From the NCBI GenBank assembly GCA_022842065.1, contig JALHQH010000006.1, positions 263,475 to 327,474 on the forward strand: DNA of 64,000 nt, written 5' to 3'. Shown piece by piece: positions 16,186 to 25,314 of the stretch. This DNA is from Caldilineaceae bacterium (GTDB taxonomy: Bacteria; Chloroflexota; Anaerolineae; Caldilineales; Caldilineaceae). The notes under the pieces were generated by a model that was not told the origin of the DNA, ran no database searches, and was given only the letters and a program-made list of their open reading frames with translations. The stretch's first letter is position 1. Each line of letters opens with the position of its first letter. Both the position numbers and the translations under genes were made by a program.

Positions 16186-17439
16186 ATGTCCCAAAAACTG
16201 ATTGTCTACATGATCGACGGTGTCGCCGCAGAGCACTATGCGAGCGACCGTAAGCGTCTACCCCATTTTTCAGCCTTAGAGCAGCGCGGTTTCCGTGTTG
16301 AAAACTTGCGCAGCGAAGCGCTTGGCACCTCGCTGCCGGGGCGCACCTCCATGCTCACCGGCGTCACTGCCGATGTGAGTGGCGTCTATGGCAACCTGAT
16401 CTGGGATGGGGTGGGGGCCTTTCGTTACGCCGGGCCAGATGATATCCGCGTCCCCACGATTCCGCAGTTGGTGAAACAAGCCGGCAAGCGGGTCGCCAGC
16501 ATCAACGCCGGCATGATCCGCGCCGAGGATGCCGACATCATGAAAGCGCCTTGGTGGATCGAAGGCGAGATGATCCAACGGGCGCGTGATACGGCCCCGA
16601 CCACCTCCGGCGCGGCCTGGCAGCGGGTGGCCAGCGCGCCGCTCCACGATGACTTTGTGGCGGTCTGCCAGCAAGCTGGGCTACCCACCCACTTCCCCAA
16701 AGGGTTGGACCGGAAAAATCCGGCAACCTTCCCCCTCTATGCCCTCATGGCCGACCAACTGGCCGCCGATTGGGTAGGTGCGTTGGCCGCCAGCCCCAAT
16801 GCCCCTGATTTAATTTGGGCTGAATTCCTAATGACCGATACCCTACAACATTACAACGGTTATAAGAGCGAACTGGGTCACTTTTCCGTGGAACAGGCCG
16901 ATATGGCCCTGGGACGGATCATGCAGCGGCTGCGTAACGCTGGCGTCGCGGATGAGTGGAATATTGCCGTCCTCAGCGACCACGGCCACAGCCACATCGA
17001 GACGGCGCTGCACCCCCAGGTGATCATCCCCGGCGTGACCGCGCAATGTGAAGGGGGCAGTTTGCTCGTCGCCCCCAAGGATCAAGCCGAGTTGCGTATG
17101 GTTGCAGAAAAGCTGGCCGCCTATGGGGTTGAACCCTTCCCGAATGAATGTGTGCCGGTCGAACTGCGCGATCAGGTCTATGTCTTTGTCGCACCCCACC
17201 AGACCAGCTTTGAAGGGGATAACCCGGCGGAAACCGCACCAACCGGCAAGCCCAAAGCAAGCTCGACCCACGGCTTAAAGCCAGGTTGGACGGGCGATGA
17301 TCGCTTTGCGCTCTTTGCCGGCCCGGCTGTGCACCAAGGTCGCGTTGCCAGTGCCACGGCCACGCAGGTCGCGCCGACACTGGCGAAAGTGCTTGGCCTG
17401 ACACACGTTGACTTTCCCGCTCAGCCGCTCTGGGCGTAA
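16186..17439 (+). CDS. Alkaline phosphatase superfamily protein (nucleotide pyrophosphatase/phosphodiesterase type)
   Basis: The 417-residue protein has the metal ligands and nucleophile region of the type I phosphodiesterase/nucleotide pyrophosphatase family: VYMIDGVAAEHY with the first Asp near the start, LGTSLPGRTSMLTGV containing the Thr/Ser nucleophile, DLIWAEFLMTDTLQHY, and VLSDHGHSHIETA with the Asp-His pair, plus a late His (STHGLKPG). Members hydrolyse phosphodiesters, pyrophosphates or phosphonates. There is no signal peptide. It stands alone between a Pho-box promoter and a long perfect inverted repeat. Related enzymes include phosphonoacetate hydrolase, so a C-P substrate is possible in a phn-bearing strain, but nothing here proves it. 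Confidence 0.9.
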   Translation: MSQKLIVYMIDGVAAEHYASDRKRLPHFSALEQRGFRVENLRSEALGTSLPGRTSMLTGVTADVSGVYGNLIWDGVGAFRYAGPDDIRVPTIPQLVKQAGKRVASINAGMIRAEDADIMKAPWWIEGEMIQRARDTAPTTSGAAWQRVASAPLHDDFVAVCQQAGLPTHFPKGLDRKNPATFPLYALMADQLAADWVGALAASPNAPDLIWAEFLMTDTLQHYNGYKSELGHFSVEQADMALGRIMQRLRNAGVADEWNIAVLSDHGHSHIETALHPQVIIPGVTAQCEGGSLLVAPKDQAELRMVAEKLAAYGVEPFPNECVPVELRDQVYVFVAPHQTSFEGDNPAETAPTGKPKASSTHGLKPGWTGDDRFALFAGPAVHQGRVASATATQVAPTLAKVLGLTHVDFPAQPLWA

Positions 17440-17498
17440 CAAATTTTGGTTCAACTGGAATGCAAGGGTTGCCACGCTCGCCCAGGGCTAAAGCCGCT

Positions 17499-17567
17499 GG
17501 GCTACCCAACAACGCCGGGTAAACCCGGCTCCCTTAGCCGGGTTTACCCGGCGTTGTTGGGTAGCCC
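17499..17567. repeat. Perfect inverted repeat, 32-bp arms, 5-base loop
   Basis: Arms 17499-17530 and 17536-17567 are exact reverse complements around ccctt, and the arms contain further self-complementary ccgggtaaacccgg blocks. It follows the phosphatase gene. The 545-base gap 17440-17985 holds this and the next repeat and no recognisable gene. Confidence 0.9.
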
Positions 17568-17637
17568 GGGTGCCCACTGGGCGCGTTTACGGCGGGGTCG
17601 GGGATACGCCCCCCAGCGATCAGGTTGCAACAAAATT

Positions 17638-17690
17638 TTGCTCTTGGTGAAGCGGTTGACACCTAAGCGCGACCGCTTCACCAAGAGCAA
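17638..17690. repeat. Perfect inverted repeat, 19-bp arms
   Basis: Arms 17638-17656 and 17672-17690 are exact reverse complements separated by 15 bases. No T-run follows on either strand. Confidence 0.85.
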
Positions 17691-17985
17691 ATGCCTCTTT
17701 CTAGCGATACTATCCCCATCCACAGCAACCCGCTTCCGCACCGGCTGAACTACCGCCCCGCCTGACCGCACGTCACTTTGCGCGTAACATCACCTACCCA
17801 GCCACCCTGAACCAGCATGGACTCCCCCAAAAGAGGGAGACAAAAATGCCCCAGATCGGGGAGGCGCGCAAACACGCCAATGGCTATACTGCGCTTAGGC
17901 CAAGAGCGGGCAACCCATGCGAGTGCCACGCCGCTTGGCCGACGCAACCGTGTAAAGCCATTTTATGTTGAAACTGGAGGATCGT

Positions 17986-18759
17986 ATGTTACAGGCAGAT
18001 CACGTCATGACCCACCCCCCCGCTTTACCGCCGTTTGACACGATGCCCTGGCGCGGGCGCACCTTTTTGTGGATGAGCCTCGCCATTATCAGCGGCGTGT
18101 TGATGGGCGCCACCGTCTTAGCGCTTTTACTGCTCCCCGCCACGTTAACGGGCGGCGAAGTAACCATCACCACCGCCTATATGGTCGCGGTGCTCGCCCT
18201 GCAAGGGATGGTGATGTTACTTTGCATCTATCTCTTTGGCATGTGGCGCCAGCGGCTTGGCTGGCAGCAGATCGGCTTCACTCCCATCAGTTGGCAATGG
18301 ATCGGGCGGGCATTGGGGCTGACCCTCCTGTTGCGGGTCGGGGTTACGCTGTTGGCCTTGGCCCTCGCCCCTTTGGGCATTGTCAGCGAGCAAGCAAACG
18401 CGCTCGCACCCGAAGGCTTTTCCTGGCTCGGCGCGATCGGCATGCTTTTGTTTGGTGGAATTGTCGTACCCCTTGCGGAAGAGATCTTTTTCCGTGGTAT
18501 GCTCTATCGATGGCTGCGTAGTCGCTGGTCGATTGGGGCGGCGACCTTGGTCAGCACTCTGCTCTTCGCCCTCATTCACATTGAGTTGGCAACGATCATT
18601 CCGGCGTTTTTGATCGGCCTGGTCTGTGCCGTCAGCTTTGAACGCAGCCGCTCGCTTTGGACCCCGTTCCTCATCCATTGCGCCAACAATCTCATCGGCA
18701 TTGGGCTGCTCTATGCGCTGTTGGCAGCCGGGGTGTCGATGCCGGGGTTCCACCAGTAG
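17986..18759 (+). CDS. CPBP family intramembrane metalloprotease (CAAX protease-like)
   Basis: The ATG at 17986 is preferred because GGAGG lies five bases before it; the in-frame ATG at 17965 has no ribosome site. The product (257 residues) has about seven hydrophobic helices and the catalytic CPBP motifs: EEIFFRGMLYRWLR (EExxxR), a conserved His in LIHIELAT and HCANN. Family members cleave prenylated or membrane proteins, or act as immunity and anti-stress proteins. It ends 11 bases before the sensor kinase gene, so the three genes up to 21474 probably form one operon with signalling and proteolysis linked (inference). Confidence 0.88.
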   Translation: MLQADHVMTHPPALPPFDTMPWRGRTFLWMSLAIISGVLMGATVLALLLLPATLTGGEVTITTAYMVAVLALQGMVMLLCIYLFGMWRQRLGWQQIGFTPISWQWIGRALGLTLLLRVGVTLLALALAPLGIVSEQANALAPEGFSWLGAIGMLLFGGIVVPLAEEIFFRGMLYRWLRSRWSIGAATLVSTLLFALIHIELATIIPAFLIGLVCAVSFERSRSLWTPFLIHCANNLIGIGLLYALLAAGVSMPGFHQ

Positions 18760-18770
18760 GAATTTGCGCT

Positions 18771-20837
18771 ATGATCGAGACAAAAACTCTTACCCTACGC
18801 ACGCAACCAACGCTGGTCGGTCGGCTGGGCACTTTGGCCATGGTTGGGCTGCTCCTTGCGGTGGCGAGCCTGCTGGCCGCAACCCTCTTTGCCCAGGTAA
18901 CAACGGGACTCTATGCCCTCTTTGCCCTGAGCCTGGCCCAAAGCACCCTGCTTTTTTGGCTGCACCGTCAGCGCTTATCAGCAAGCCGCCAAGTGGACCA
19001 GCCCCAGGCCCGTTGGCTCGAACAGCTACGCGAAGGCGCAGCCCAGGCCGAGCGCAACCGCCTGGCCCGCGATCTGCACGATACGATCAAACAACAGTTG
19101 TTTAGCATCAATGTAGTAGCCGCAACGGCGCAGAGTCTTTTGCGTCAGGATGTCGATGCGGCCTTGACCGCGCTGCAAGAGGTGCGTAGCCTCACCCAGG
19201 CCGCGCTCAGCGAAATGAAGGCACTGCTCACCCAGTTGCGGCCTCATCCACTGGACAATATTGGGCTGATCGAAGCGATCCGCGAGCAACTAGATGCCTT
19301 ACACTTTCGGGCCGAAGTGGCGACGACCCTGCACTGTGACGACCTACCCGCCAGTGAACGGCTGGGGCTAGGGGCCCAAGAATCGCTCTTCCGGGCCGTG
19401 CAAGAGAGCTTGAGCAACATCGCCCGCCACGCCCGCGCCCAAACGGTGACCGTCCACCTGACCCATGACGAAAAACAGTTGACCCTGACGATTGTCGACG
19501 ATGGGCAAGGCTTTGATCCCACCCACAGCCAAACGGGGATGGGCTTGCTCAATGTACGCACTCGCCTACACGAATTGGGCGGCACCGCGCTGATCACGGC
19601 GGCACCGGGGCAGGGTTGTCAGGTACGCTTGACGCTGCCCCTCTTGCGCCCACAACCCCGCATCGACCCGGCGCTGGTCGAACGCCGCTACACATTGGCG
19701 TGGCAGATCAGCACCGCCGGCATGACGATTGGCGCTGCGCTGCTCTATCTGTTCGCAGCCGCGCCAATACCGACCTTTACCCCGCTCATCCTACTGGTGC
19801 TGATCGCCGCGGTGGTGGTGCTCTGGCAGCGCTGGCAACTGCTGGGGCCGATCATCCCGGCAAGCTACCGGCCGTGGATGAGGTGGGTCGATCTGGTGGC
19901 AACGCTTGGCTTTGGCGCAAGTTTTCTCGGGTTGGCCGGGATCATCAACCAAGGGTCGTGGCGTGGTTTTGTGCTGGCTTGCAGCGGCCTACTGCTCAGC
20001 CTGGGGGCGATCTTGGTCCGCAGTTATGCCATGCGCGACAGTGTTCACGAATGGACCACGATTGAGAAAGAGCAGAGTCAACGCCACAGTTTGCAGTGGG
20101 TCCTACCACTTTTTGGTTTGATGCAACTCTTCTGGTTCTTAGACAATGGCTATGCGCCGGCCCTTGCCGAGTGGCGCACGCGCTATCTGACGGAGAATCG
20201 CTTCTGGTTTGTCTGGCTGCTGCTGATGTTGCTGCCGCTGATCACCTCAACGCTAAACATTCGTTGGCAGCGCGCCCAGCAAGCGGCCGCAGATGATTGG
20301 TCACCGCCGGCAGCCTCGTTCACGGTGCCGGTGCCATCGGCGGCGGTTAGATGGATGCGGGGGGTGGCAACCACATTGACCTGGCTCTTGTTCATTGTGC
20401 TGCTACCGCTGACCGGCGCGGTGATCATGCAACAAAAGCAGCACTTCAGTAGCCTGGTTGGCGTGAGCATCATGCTGCTGCTGTTGGGCGGCAAATGGTT
20501 GGTGGAACATTGGCTTTCCCAACGCTTGCCGGCATGGACGACCCTCGCCTTACAACAGCAAGCCGAAAAATATTATCGGCACCTCTTTGTCTATGCCCTA
20601 ATCATGGCAGCGGGGGCGATAGTCGGCTATCTCTATGCCCTTTTCGAGCCGGTTGACAACCACGCGCCGGCAGCCTCCCTCGCCACCAAGCTCCTGGCGG
20701 GTGCCCTTGCCGCCTGCATCAGTGGGGCACCACTCTATCTGGGGTTAATGGTCTACATTAGCCGGCGGCGGGTCCACTGGCTGACCGCGCATGCCGCGAC
20801 CGCAACGGGTAAAAGCAAAGATCAAAAGGGAGAGTAA
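18771..20837 (+). CDS. NarL-type sensor histidine kinase with C-terminal membrane domain
   Basis: The 688-residue protein starts at the ATG at 18771. Two N-terminal membrane helices (about 20-65) precede a HisKA_3 dimerisation helix with His103 in ERNRLARDLHDTIKQQ and an HATPase with SNIARHARA, IVDDGQGFD and GMGLLNVRTRL (ending near residue 290). Unusually, the remaining 390 or so residues are not cytoplasmic output but at least eight hydrophobic helices (about 305-670). The kinase core is therefore sandwiched between membrane parts. The response regulator gene follows after four bases, as usual for LiaS/DesK-like pairs. The signal is unknown; a membrane or cell-envelope cue is likely. Confidence 0.85.
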   Translation: MIETKTLTLRTQPTLVGRLGTLAMVGLLLAVASLLAATLFAQVTTGLYALFALSLAQSTLLFWLHRQRLSASRQVDQPQARWLEQLREGAAQAERNRLARDLHDTIKQQLFSINVVAATAQSLLRQDVDAALTALQEVRSLTQAALSEMKALLTQLRPHPLDNIGLIEAIREQLDALHFRAEVATTLHCDDLPASERLGLGAQESLFRAVQESLSNIARHARAQTVTVHLTHDEKQLTLTIVDDGQGFDPTHSQTGMGLLNVRTRLHELGGTALITAAPGQGCQVRLTLPLLRPQPRIDPALVERRYTLAWQISTAGMTIGAALLYLFAAAPIPTFTPLILLVLIAAVVVLWQRWQLLGPIIPASYRPWMRWVDLVATLGFGASFLGLAGIINQGSWRGFVLACSGLLLSLGAILVRSYAMRDSVHEWTTIEKEQSQRHSLQWVLPLFGLMQLFWFLDNGYAPALAEWRTRYLTENRFWFVWLLLMLLPLITSTLNIRWQRAQQAAADDWSPPAASFTVPVPSAAVRWMRGVATTLTWLLFIVLLPLTGAVIMQQKQHFSSLVGVSIMLLLLGGKWLVEHWLSQRLPAWTTLALQQQAEKYYRHLFVYALIMAAGAIVGYLYALFEPVDNHAPAASLATKLLAGALAACISGAPLYLGLMVYISRRRVHWLTAHAATATGKSKDQKGE

Positions 20838-20841
20838 CGCG

Positions 20842-21474
20842 ATGACAACCCACACGCGCCTGGTGTTGGTCGATGATCATAGCATTGTCCGCCACAGCTT
20901 GACGGCCTATCTCAATGCCCAGCCGGATCTAAGCGTGGTCGGCGCGGCGGCCAGCGGCGAGGCGCTGTTGGCCCAGCTTGCGCTGTGGCAACCTGATGTG
21001 ATCATCATGGATATTGCCCTGCCCGGCGGCATCAATGGCATCGAAACCACGCAGCAAGTCATAAGACGGCTGCCCACAGTCAAGGTGATCATGTTGAGTG
21101 GCTTTGATGATGAGGCGCGCATCATTGGGGCCTTGCGGGCCGGGGCGCTGACCTATCTGGCCAAAGATGCCGAGCCAGAGACCCTACTAGCAACGATTCG
21201 TCAGGCCGCGCAAGGCAAGGCCACCCTCGACCCGGCGTTGCAGCAACTGTTACTGACGGCGCAGGGCACCCGCTACCGCGACCTGTTGACCAACCGCGAA
21301 CTCGATGTATTGCAGGGCATTGCCGATGGCTTGACCAACCACGAAATTGCCCAGCGCTTGACGATTACCGATGAAACGGTCAAAACGCACCTGAGCAGCA
21401 TGCTGCGCAAGCTCAATCTCAGCCACCGCACCCAGCTCGCGCTCTTTGCCCTGCGCAATGGCTGGGTGCAATGA
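20842..21474 (+). CDS. LuxR/NarL-family response regulator
   Basis: The 210-residue protein starts at the ATG at 20842. The receiver domain has DDHS near the N-terminus, the phosphorylated Asp57 in VIIMDIALPGG, a Ser/Thr in MLSGFDD, and Lys in YLAKDAE. The C-terminal LuxR-type helix-turn-helix reads LTNRELDVLQGIADGLTNHE followed by IAQRLTITDETVKTHLSS. It should be the partner of the kinase just upstream. The target promoters are unknown. It is of NarL type, not OmpR type, so it is not the regulator expected for the 11-base-repeat Pho boxes. Confidence 0.92.
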   Translation: MTTHTRLVLVDDHSIVRHSLTAYLNAQPDLSVVGAAASGEALLAQLALWQPDVIIMDIALPGGINGIETTQQVIRRLPTVKVIMLSGFDDEARIIGALRAGALTYLAKDAEPETLLATIRQAAQGKATLDPALQQLLLTAQGTRYRDLLTNRELDVLQGIADGLTNHEIAQRLTITDETVKTHLSSMLRKLNLSHRTQLALFALRNGWVQ

Positions 21475-21475
21475 A

Positions 21476-21590
21476 TCAGAGGACAGGATGACAAGATGAC
21501 AGGATGACAGGATGACAAGATGACAGGATGACAAGATGACAGGATAAATGCGTTGCTCTCATCTTGTCATCTTGTCATCCTGTCCTCTGA
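21476..21590. repeat. Inverted repeat built of tandem gatgacag/gatgacaa units
   Basis: Left arm 21476-21506 and right arm 21560-21590 pair with one mismatch. The left side continues as about seven tandem 8- to 9-base units of the type gatgaca-ag/gg. It lies between convergent genes. Related units occur at 29159-29190 and 31472-31531. Confidence 0.85.
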
Positions 21591-21627
21591 TAACAAATCG
21601 GGATAAACGCTGTTTCCGTGGGATCGC

Positions 21628-22251
21628 CTAATTCGCCGCCAGCAGATCGCTCTGGCTGAATTTAGATTCGAGAAAACGGCCGTGGGCCAGCAATTTCTGC
21701 GTGTCATTTTTCGCTAGATCGACCGCCACCTCGACCATCTGTTTGTCGAGCAGATCGAGCTGTTCACCTAATAGTTGGCGGGCAGTTTTGCCATTACGCA
21801 CTGGGTGTAGATTGGCAAAGGCCGGGGGCAGGCTGGTGTAATTCTGCAACGTTTCGGGCAGATAGTCCAAGACCGTTTGGCGAATGATGTGTACGCTGTG
21901 ATCCGCGCTGTTGACATCAACAATATAGGGTAGGATCGAGACAATCGAACCCTTAATGTGTTCGACTTTGCTCAAAATCTCTGCCGGCACCCGGTTGCGG
22001 ATCTTGCGTACCAACTCCTCTAATTCAACCTGCAACTCCTCGATGCTGAGTTGATGGCGTAGCGCCAGATCGATCTGCTGGTTGCCTGGCGTGACCACCA
22101 CCCCAATCGCATAGAGTCCCGGCACAATCAACCACCAGAATTGCCCGATTAACCCGGTAAAGAAAAGGATCAGCCCCAGAATCCCTAGCGCTGATCCCAC
22201 AATATTCGGTGTACCATAGAGATAAAGCCAAAGCTTTTGATTTTGGTTCAT
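21628..22251 (-). CDS. XpaC-like membrane protein of the TelA cluster
   Basis: From the ATG at 22251 the protein has 207 residues: two N-terminal membrane segments (about 15-50), then a helical soluble domain with IRQTVLDYLPETLQNYTSLP and EQLDLLDKQMVEVAVDLAKN, LLAHGRFLESKF. This layout resembles XpaC-like proteins, which in other bacteria are encoded beside TelA. I judge the resemblance from memory of the pattern, not from an alignment. It starts seven bases after the VWA gene stop without an obvious ribosome site, suggesting translational coupling. XpaC was named for hydrolysis of an indolyl phosphate, but its real activity is uncertain. Confidence 0.6.
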   Translation of the reverse strand: MNQNQKLWLYLYGTPNIVGSALGILGLILFFTGLIGQFWWLIVPGLYAIGVVVTPGNQQIDLALRHQLSIEELQVELEELVRKIRNRVPAEILSKVEHIKGSIVSILPYIVDVNSADHSVHIIRQTVLDYLPETLQNYTSLPPAFANLHPVRNGKTARQLLGEQLDLLDKQMVEVAVDLAKNDTQKLLAHGRFLESKFSQSDLLAAN

Positions 22252-22258
22252 GATTTGA

Positions 22259-23833
22259 TTATTGATAACCGCGGATTTGTTTAAAAATCGCCGCCAGTGA
22301 TTCACTTTTGGCGTTGAACATGCGTCCGCTGGTCAACTCGGCCAGTTCGGTCATCGCACGCTCGTCAGCATCGCCAAAGAGGATGGTAAAGGTACGAATA
22401 CTTTGGGTCGCGGCCGGCAACGATTGATAATAATCCGCAAATTCGTTGTCAGAAATTCCTTCGTTGTTTTCACCATCACTCATCAGCACAATCGAGTAGT
22501 AGCGGTCGGGATTCGTTTGTTTCGCCTGTTCGGCATACTGATAAGCCGTTTGCAACGATGAGTAGATCGCCGTACCACCTTGCGTGCTCAGCCCATCGAC
22601 ATAGTTGCGGATCGCTGTCATACTTTGGCTATCCGTTGCGGTCTCGGTGACACTGAAATCGCGCACCTCATAGACAACGTCGCTAAAGGGGATCATCGTC
22701 AGTTGTTCACGGTTGCGAAAGCGGGAGAATTGGCCGGTCAAAGTGGCATCGACGCCGGTCAAGCCGATCAATGCCTGTTTGAGATCATCTAGTCGATCCC
22801 CGTCCATCGAGCCGCTAATATCGATGACAAAGATGGCATGGGCGGGGATGCGCTGTTCATCCAGATAGGCAATCAGCAACTGGTCGATCACCTCGGCACT
22901 GTTGGGAAAGGGCAACTCGACCAGCAGTTGGCTGGAAAATTGATTAGAGAGCTTGACCTGTGGAATCACTGGGCGGCGCAGCGTGCGGGTCATCATTTCC
23001 TGTTGAAAATCAGGCGAGCGCAGATAGGCAACCAATTTGTCATACTGCTCACGCTTTTCGTTGTTGATCAACATCAGCGGGTAATCGGCGGTGATGATCC
23101 CCTCTTGCGGATAGATCAGCGCCAGCTTTTCCGTCAATTCGTTCCCCTCATTGAGGGCCAGCAGCACCGATTCATAGTTGACCATGCCATCGAGATCGGC
23201 TTGCGCTTTGACATAACTTTCGGCCAGCCAGCCGGAGCTACCGGCGGTCAATGCTTGCCCCTTGAAAAATTCTTGTAACGCCTTATTATCAATATCGCCC
23301 ACCTCCAGCGCCCGCCCCGTATTGGCAATGGCCGAGGCCACCCCAACCAGCGCCGTAAAGCCAGAATTCGACGCCGCCGGATTGCTCATCGCGAATTTCA
23401 ATTCACCGCTGTTGGCCTTGGCCACAATCTCGCGCCAGGTAACCGCTGGGTTATTGAGCCAACCCCACACCTGCGCCTTGCTCTCTTTTACCCCCATCAC
23501 CACCGGCGAGAGCATGATCTTTTCCTGGGCAACGACCCGCGCATTAGCGCCTTGCAGCAAGCTAAGATATTTGGCATGGGAGAACCAGGCCAGATCAGTC
23601 GCTTCCCCAGCCATCAACAATTCGGCCCCATCGAGGGTGCCGACATATTTTGGTTCGAGTTTGACGCCGGTTTCGTTCTCGATCTGGGCAAAGAGTGGTT
23701 CCAAATCGCGCAACTCCGAGCCGGCCAACATCGTCAACGTATTTTCGTCATCGCCCCCCCAACAGCCGGCCAACGTTGGCAACAGCACGAGGGTTATAAG
23801 CAACACTGAAAGTAATTTTTGGATTGGACGCAT
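22259..23833 (-). CDS. Lipoprotein with solute-binding and C-terminal VWA domains
   Basis: From the ATG at 23833 (GAGGGG upstream) the protein has 524 residues. A signal peptide with lipobox LAGC (Cys24) precedes a periplasmic-binding-protein-like domain of about 290 residues. A von Willebrand factor A domain follows with the MIDAS motif DISGS (about 338-342), a conserved Thr in STQGGTAIYSS and Asp in VLMSDGENNEG, so metal-dependent ligand binding should be intact. It should sit on the outer face of the membrane. Proteins with this fusion occur next to TelA in other lineages. It is the third gene of a four-gene minus-strand operon with a putative Pho box. Confidence 0.85.
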   Translation of the reverse strand: MRPIQKLLSVLLITLVLLPTLAGCWGGDDENTLTMLAGSELRDLEPLFAQIENETGVKLEPKYVGTLDGAELLMAGEATDLAWFSHAKYLSLLQGANARVVAQEKIMLSPVVMGVKESKAQVWGWLNNPAVTWREIVAKANSGELKFAMSNPAASNSGFTALVGVASAIANTGRALEVGDIDNKALQEFFKGQALTAGSSGWLAESYVKAQADLDGMVNYESVLLALNEGNELTEKLALIYPQEGIITADYPLMLINNEKREQYDKLVAYLRSPDFQQEMMTRTLRRPVIPQVKLSNQFSSQLLVELPFPNSAEVIDQLLIAYLDEQRIPAHAIFVIDISGSMDGDRLDDLKQALIGLTGVDATLTGQFSRFRNREQLTMIPFSDVVYEVRDFSVTETATDSQSMTAIRNYVDGLSTQGGTAIYSSLQTAYQYAEQAKQTNPDRYYSIVLMSDGENNEGISDNEFADYYQSLPAATQSIRTFTILFGDADERAMTELAELTSGRMFNAKSESLAAIFKQIRGYQ

Positions 23834-23867
23834 GATCCACACCCCTCTGGTTGTAAAGTGAGTTGGT

Positions 23868-23964
23868 AGATGGGTAGATCGGTATATCGGTATATCGGTA
23901 TATCGGTGGGGATAACTGATTTACTGATTTACTGATTTACCGATTTACCGATTTACCGATTTAC
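23868..23964. repeat. Imperfect inverted repeat of tandem 8-base units
   Basis: About four ggtatatc units are followed, after a short spacer, by six units of (t/c)gatttac. The two sides are complementary except at one position per unit. It lies between telA and the VWA gene, inside a presumed operon. A one-sided relative occurs at 29048-29092. Confidence 0.75.
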
Positions 23965-23974
23965 TTACTACTAC

Positions 23975-25231
23975 CTAGATTTTGATCTCGTCGTTGTCTT
24001 CGACGACGGTATAACCACCGCTACCAATTTCGATGTCCGCTACGGCAGCGGTGACGGTTTCGTTGCGTACGCGGTCGAGATAAGTCTGCGACTTTTTTGT
24101 CTCGCGGCTGAGCAGGTCAACGGTCTGTTGCATGGTGCCAAGCGCTTTGACTTTGTAGTCGGAGATCATGTCCATGGTGGCGTAGATGTTGTTAAAGGCC
24201 AGTTGCAACTTCTCCAGGTCAATGGTCGAATCTGCGGCCTGCTGATGAATTTGGCCGGTCTGCTTTTTGAGTAGCTGTGAGGTCGAGGCGATCAGGTTGC
24301 TGGTGGTGGTGTTAAGCGCCGTGATCTGGTCGAGCACCAACTTTTGGTTGGCCAATGCTTGGGCGACGATCACCGCGGTGCGCAGCGCAGAGACGGTGGT
24401 GGTGCTGGCGCGATCCACGCCTTTGATCAGCTCCAAATTGTTCTTACGAATCATGTCGAGCGCCAGGTAACCCTGGATGCTGACCGCCAGTTGGGTCAAC
24501 AGATCTTGCACCTTTTGGCGCACATAAAAGAGCATCTCTTCCTTGAGCACGCGCCCCTTTTCCGGCTCGCGCGCTTCAATGGTGGCGATGCGTTCGCTCA
24601 GCGCCGCATCGATTTGGCGGCCGACGTAGATGTACTGTTGCAGCTTGCTCATCACATTCCACAGATTGACCTTCTCTTCTTCAATCGTGGCGTTGTCCTT
24701 ACGCAGCACATCCTGGCCGTTATAGAGCGAGTTGATAATCTGGTTAATCTGAGCTTGCGAAGATTGATACTTGAGGAAGTAATCGCGCAGCCGATCGCCA
24801 CCCGGTAGCAGCCCAAAGAGCCGTTTGGGTTGTAACAGATCCCCCTGGCGCGCCGGGTCGAGATCTTCCACCGTTTTGCGCAGATCGGTCAGCGACTTGG
24901 CGACAAACGATTTGTCATCAAGCAAGCCATATTCCATCGCCTTGACGGGGCGATCCAACATACGGTTTGACATCGACGCCGAGGCGCGGATCTCCGCATT
25001 GCCCATGTTGTGGACCGCTTGCAGCTTCTCTTCAAAGGCGGGGCTGTGCATCGGATTATTGACGACGATATTGACAAACTCGGCGACCTTGGCATCCAGT
25101 TTGGCTTTGGCCGCATTGTCAATCGGCATCATCCCTTCGGCCGCTTCCGTTGCCACGGGCTGGACAACCGCTGGTGGCGTCAACAGTTCCGGTGGGGTGA
25201 GAGTGGTTGGTGGGGTCAATTGTTCACTCAT
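23975..25231 (-). CDS. telA: TelA family (toxic anion resistance-like) protein
   Basis: The 418-residue soluble, strongly helical protein (start at 25231, GGGAG nine bases upstream; ATG 25237 is too close to that site) matches TelA/YaaN proteins: a long proline-rich N-terminus, then SMSNRMLDRPVKAM, LLPGGDRLRDYFLKYQSSQA, and ANQKLVLDQITALNTTTSNL followed by IASTSQLLKKQ in the C-terminal half. TelA was named for tellurite resistance, but in many bacteria it belongs to membrane or envelope stress systems of unknown mechanism, often beside XpaC. Here it lies between a membrane-anchored binding-type protein and a VWA lipoprotein. A Pho box upstream suggests phosphate control. Confidence 0.88.
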   Translation of the reverse strand: MSEQLTPPTTLTPPELLTPPAVVQPVATEAAEGMMPIDNAAKAKLDAKVAEFVNIVVNNPMHSPAFEEKLQAVHNMGNAEIRASASMSNRMLDRPVKAMEYGLLDDKSFVAKSLTDLRKTVEDLDPARQGDLLQPKRLFGLLPGGDRLRDYFLKYQSSQAQINQIINSLYNGQDVLRKDNATIEEEKVNLWNVMSKLQQYIYVGRQIDAALSERIATIEAREPEKGRVLKEEMLFYVRQKVQDLLTQLAVSIQGYLALDMIRKNNLELIKGVDRASTTTVSALRTAVIVAQALANQKLVLDQITALNTTTSNLIASTSQLLKKQTGQIHQQAADSTIDLEKLQLAFNNIYATMDMISDYKVKALGTMQQTVDLLSRETKKSQTYLDRVRNETVTAAVADIEIGSGGYTVVEDNDEIKI

Positions 25232-25274
25232 GGTCATTATCTCCCAAAAAAGTGCTATTAGAAATTAGGATAGG

Positions 25275-25314
25275 ACTTACGTTTTACGTTTTACGTTTCA
25301 CGTTTTACACTTCA
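25275..25314. repeat. Short tandem acgttttacgtttcacg tract
   Basis: A one-sided tract of cgttttacgt/cgtttcacgt units fills the gap between the anchored binding-type protein gene and telA. The same units build the inverted repeats at 40802-40871 and 46504-46596 in the phn cluster. Confidence 0.7.

Noticed and set aside
17700..17985. A possible gene upstream of the CPBP protease
   Set aside because: All frames are broken or lack start signals; the 17965 start has no ribosome site whereas 17986 has GGAGG.
21476..21545. Tandem gatgacaag/gatgacagg units as a possible CRISPR array
   Set aside because: Units are 8-9 bases without spacers, and the whole forms one inverted repeat; no cas genes are present.
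23975..25231. Calling telA and terC a tellurite resistance system
   Set aside because: The genes are 31 kb apart in unrelated contexts and both families have wider roles; no terD/terZ or tehAB genes are present.
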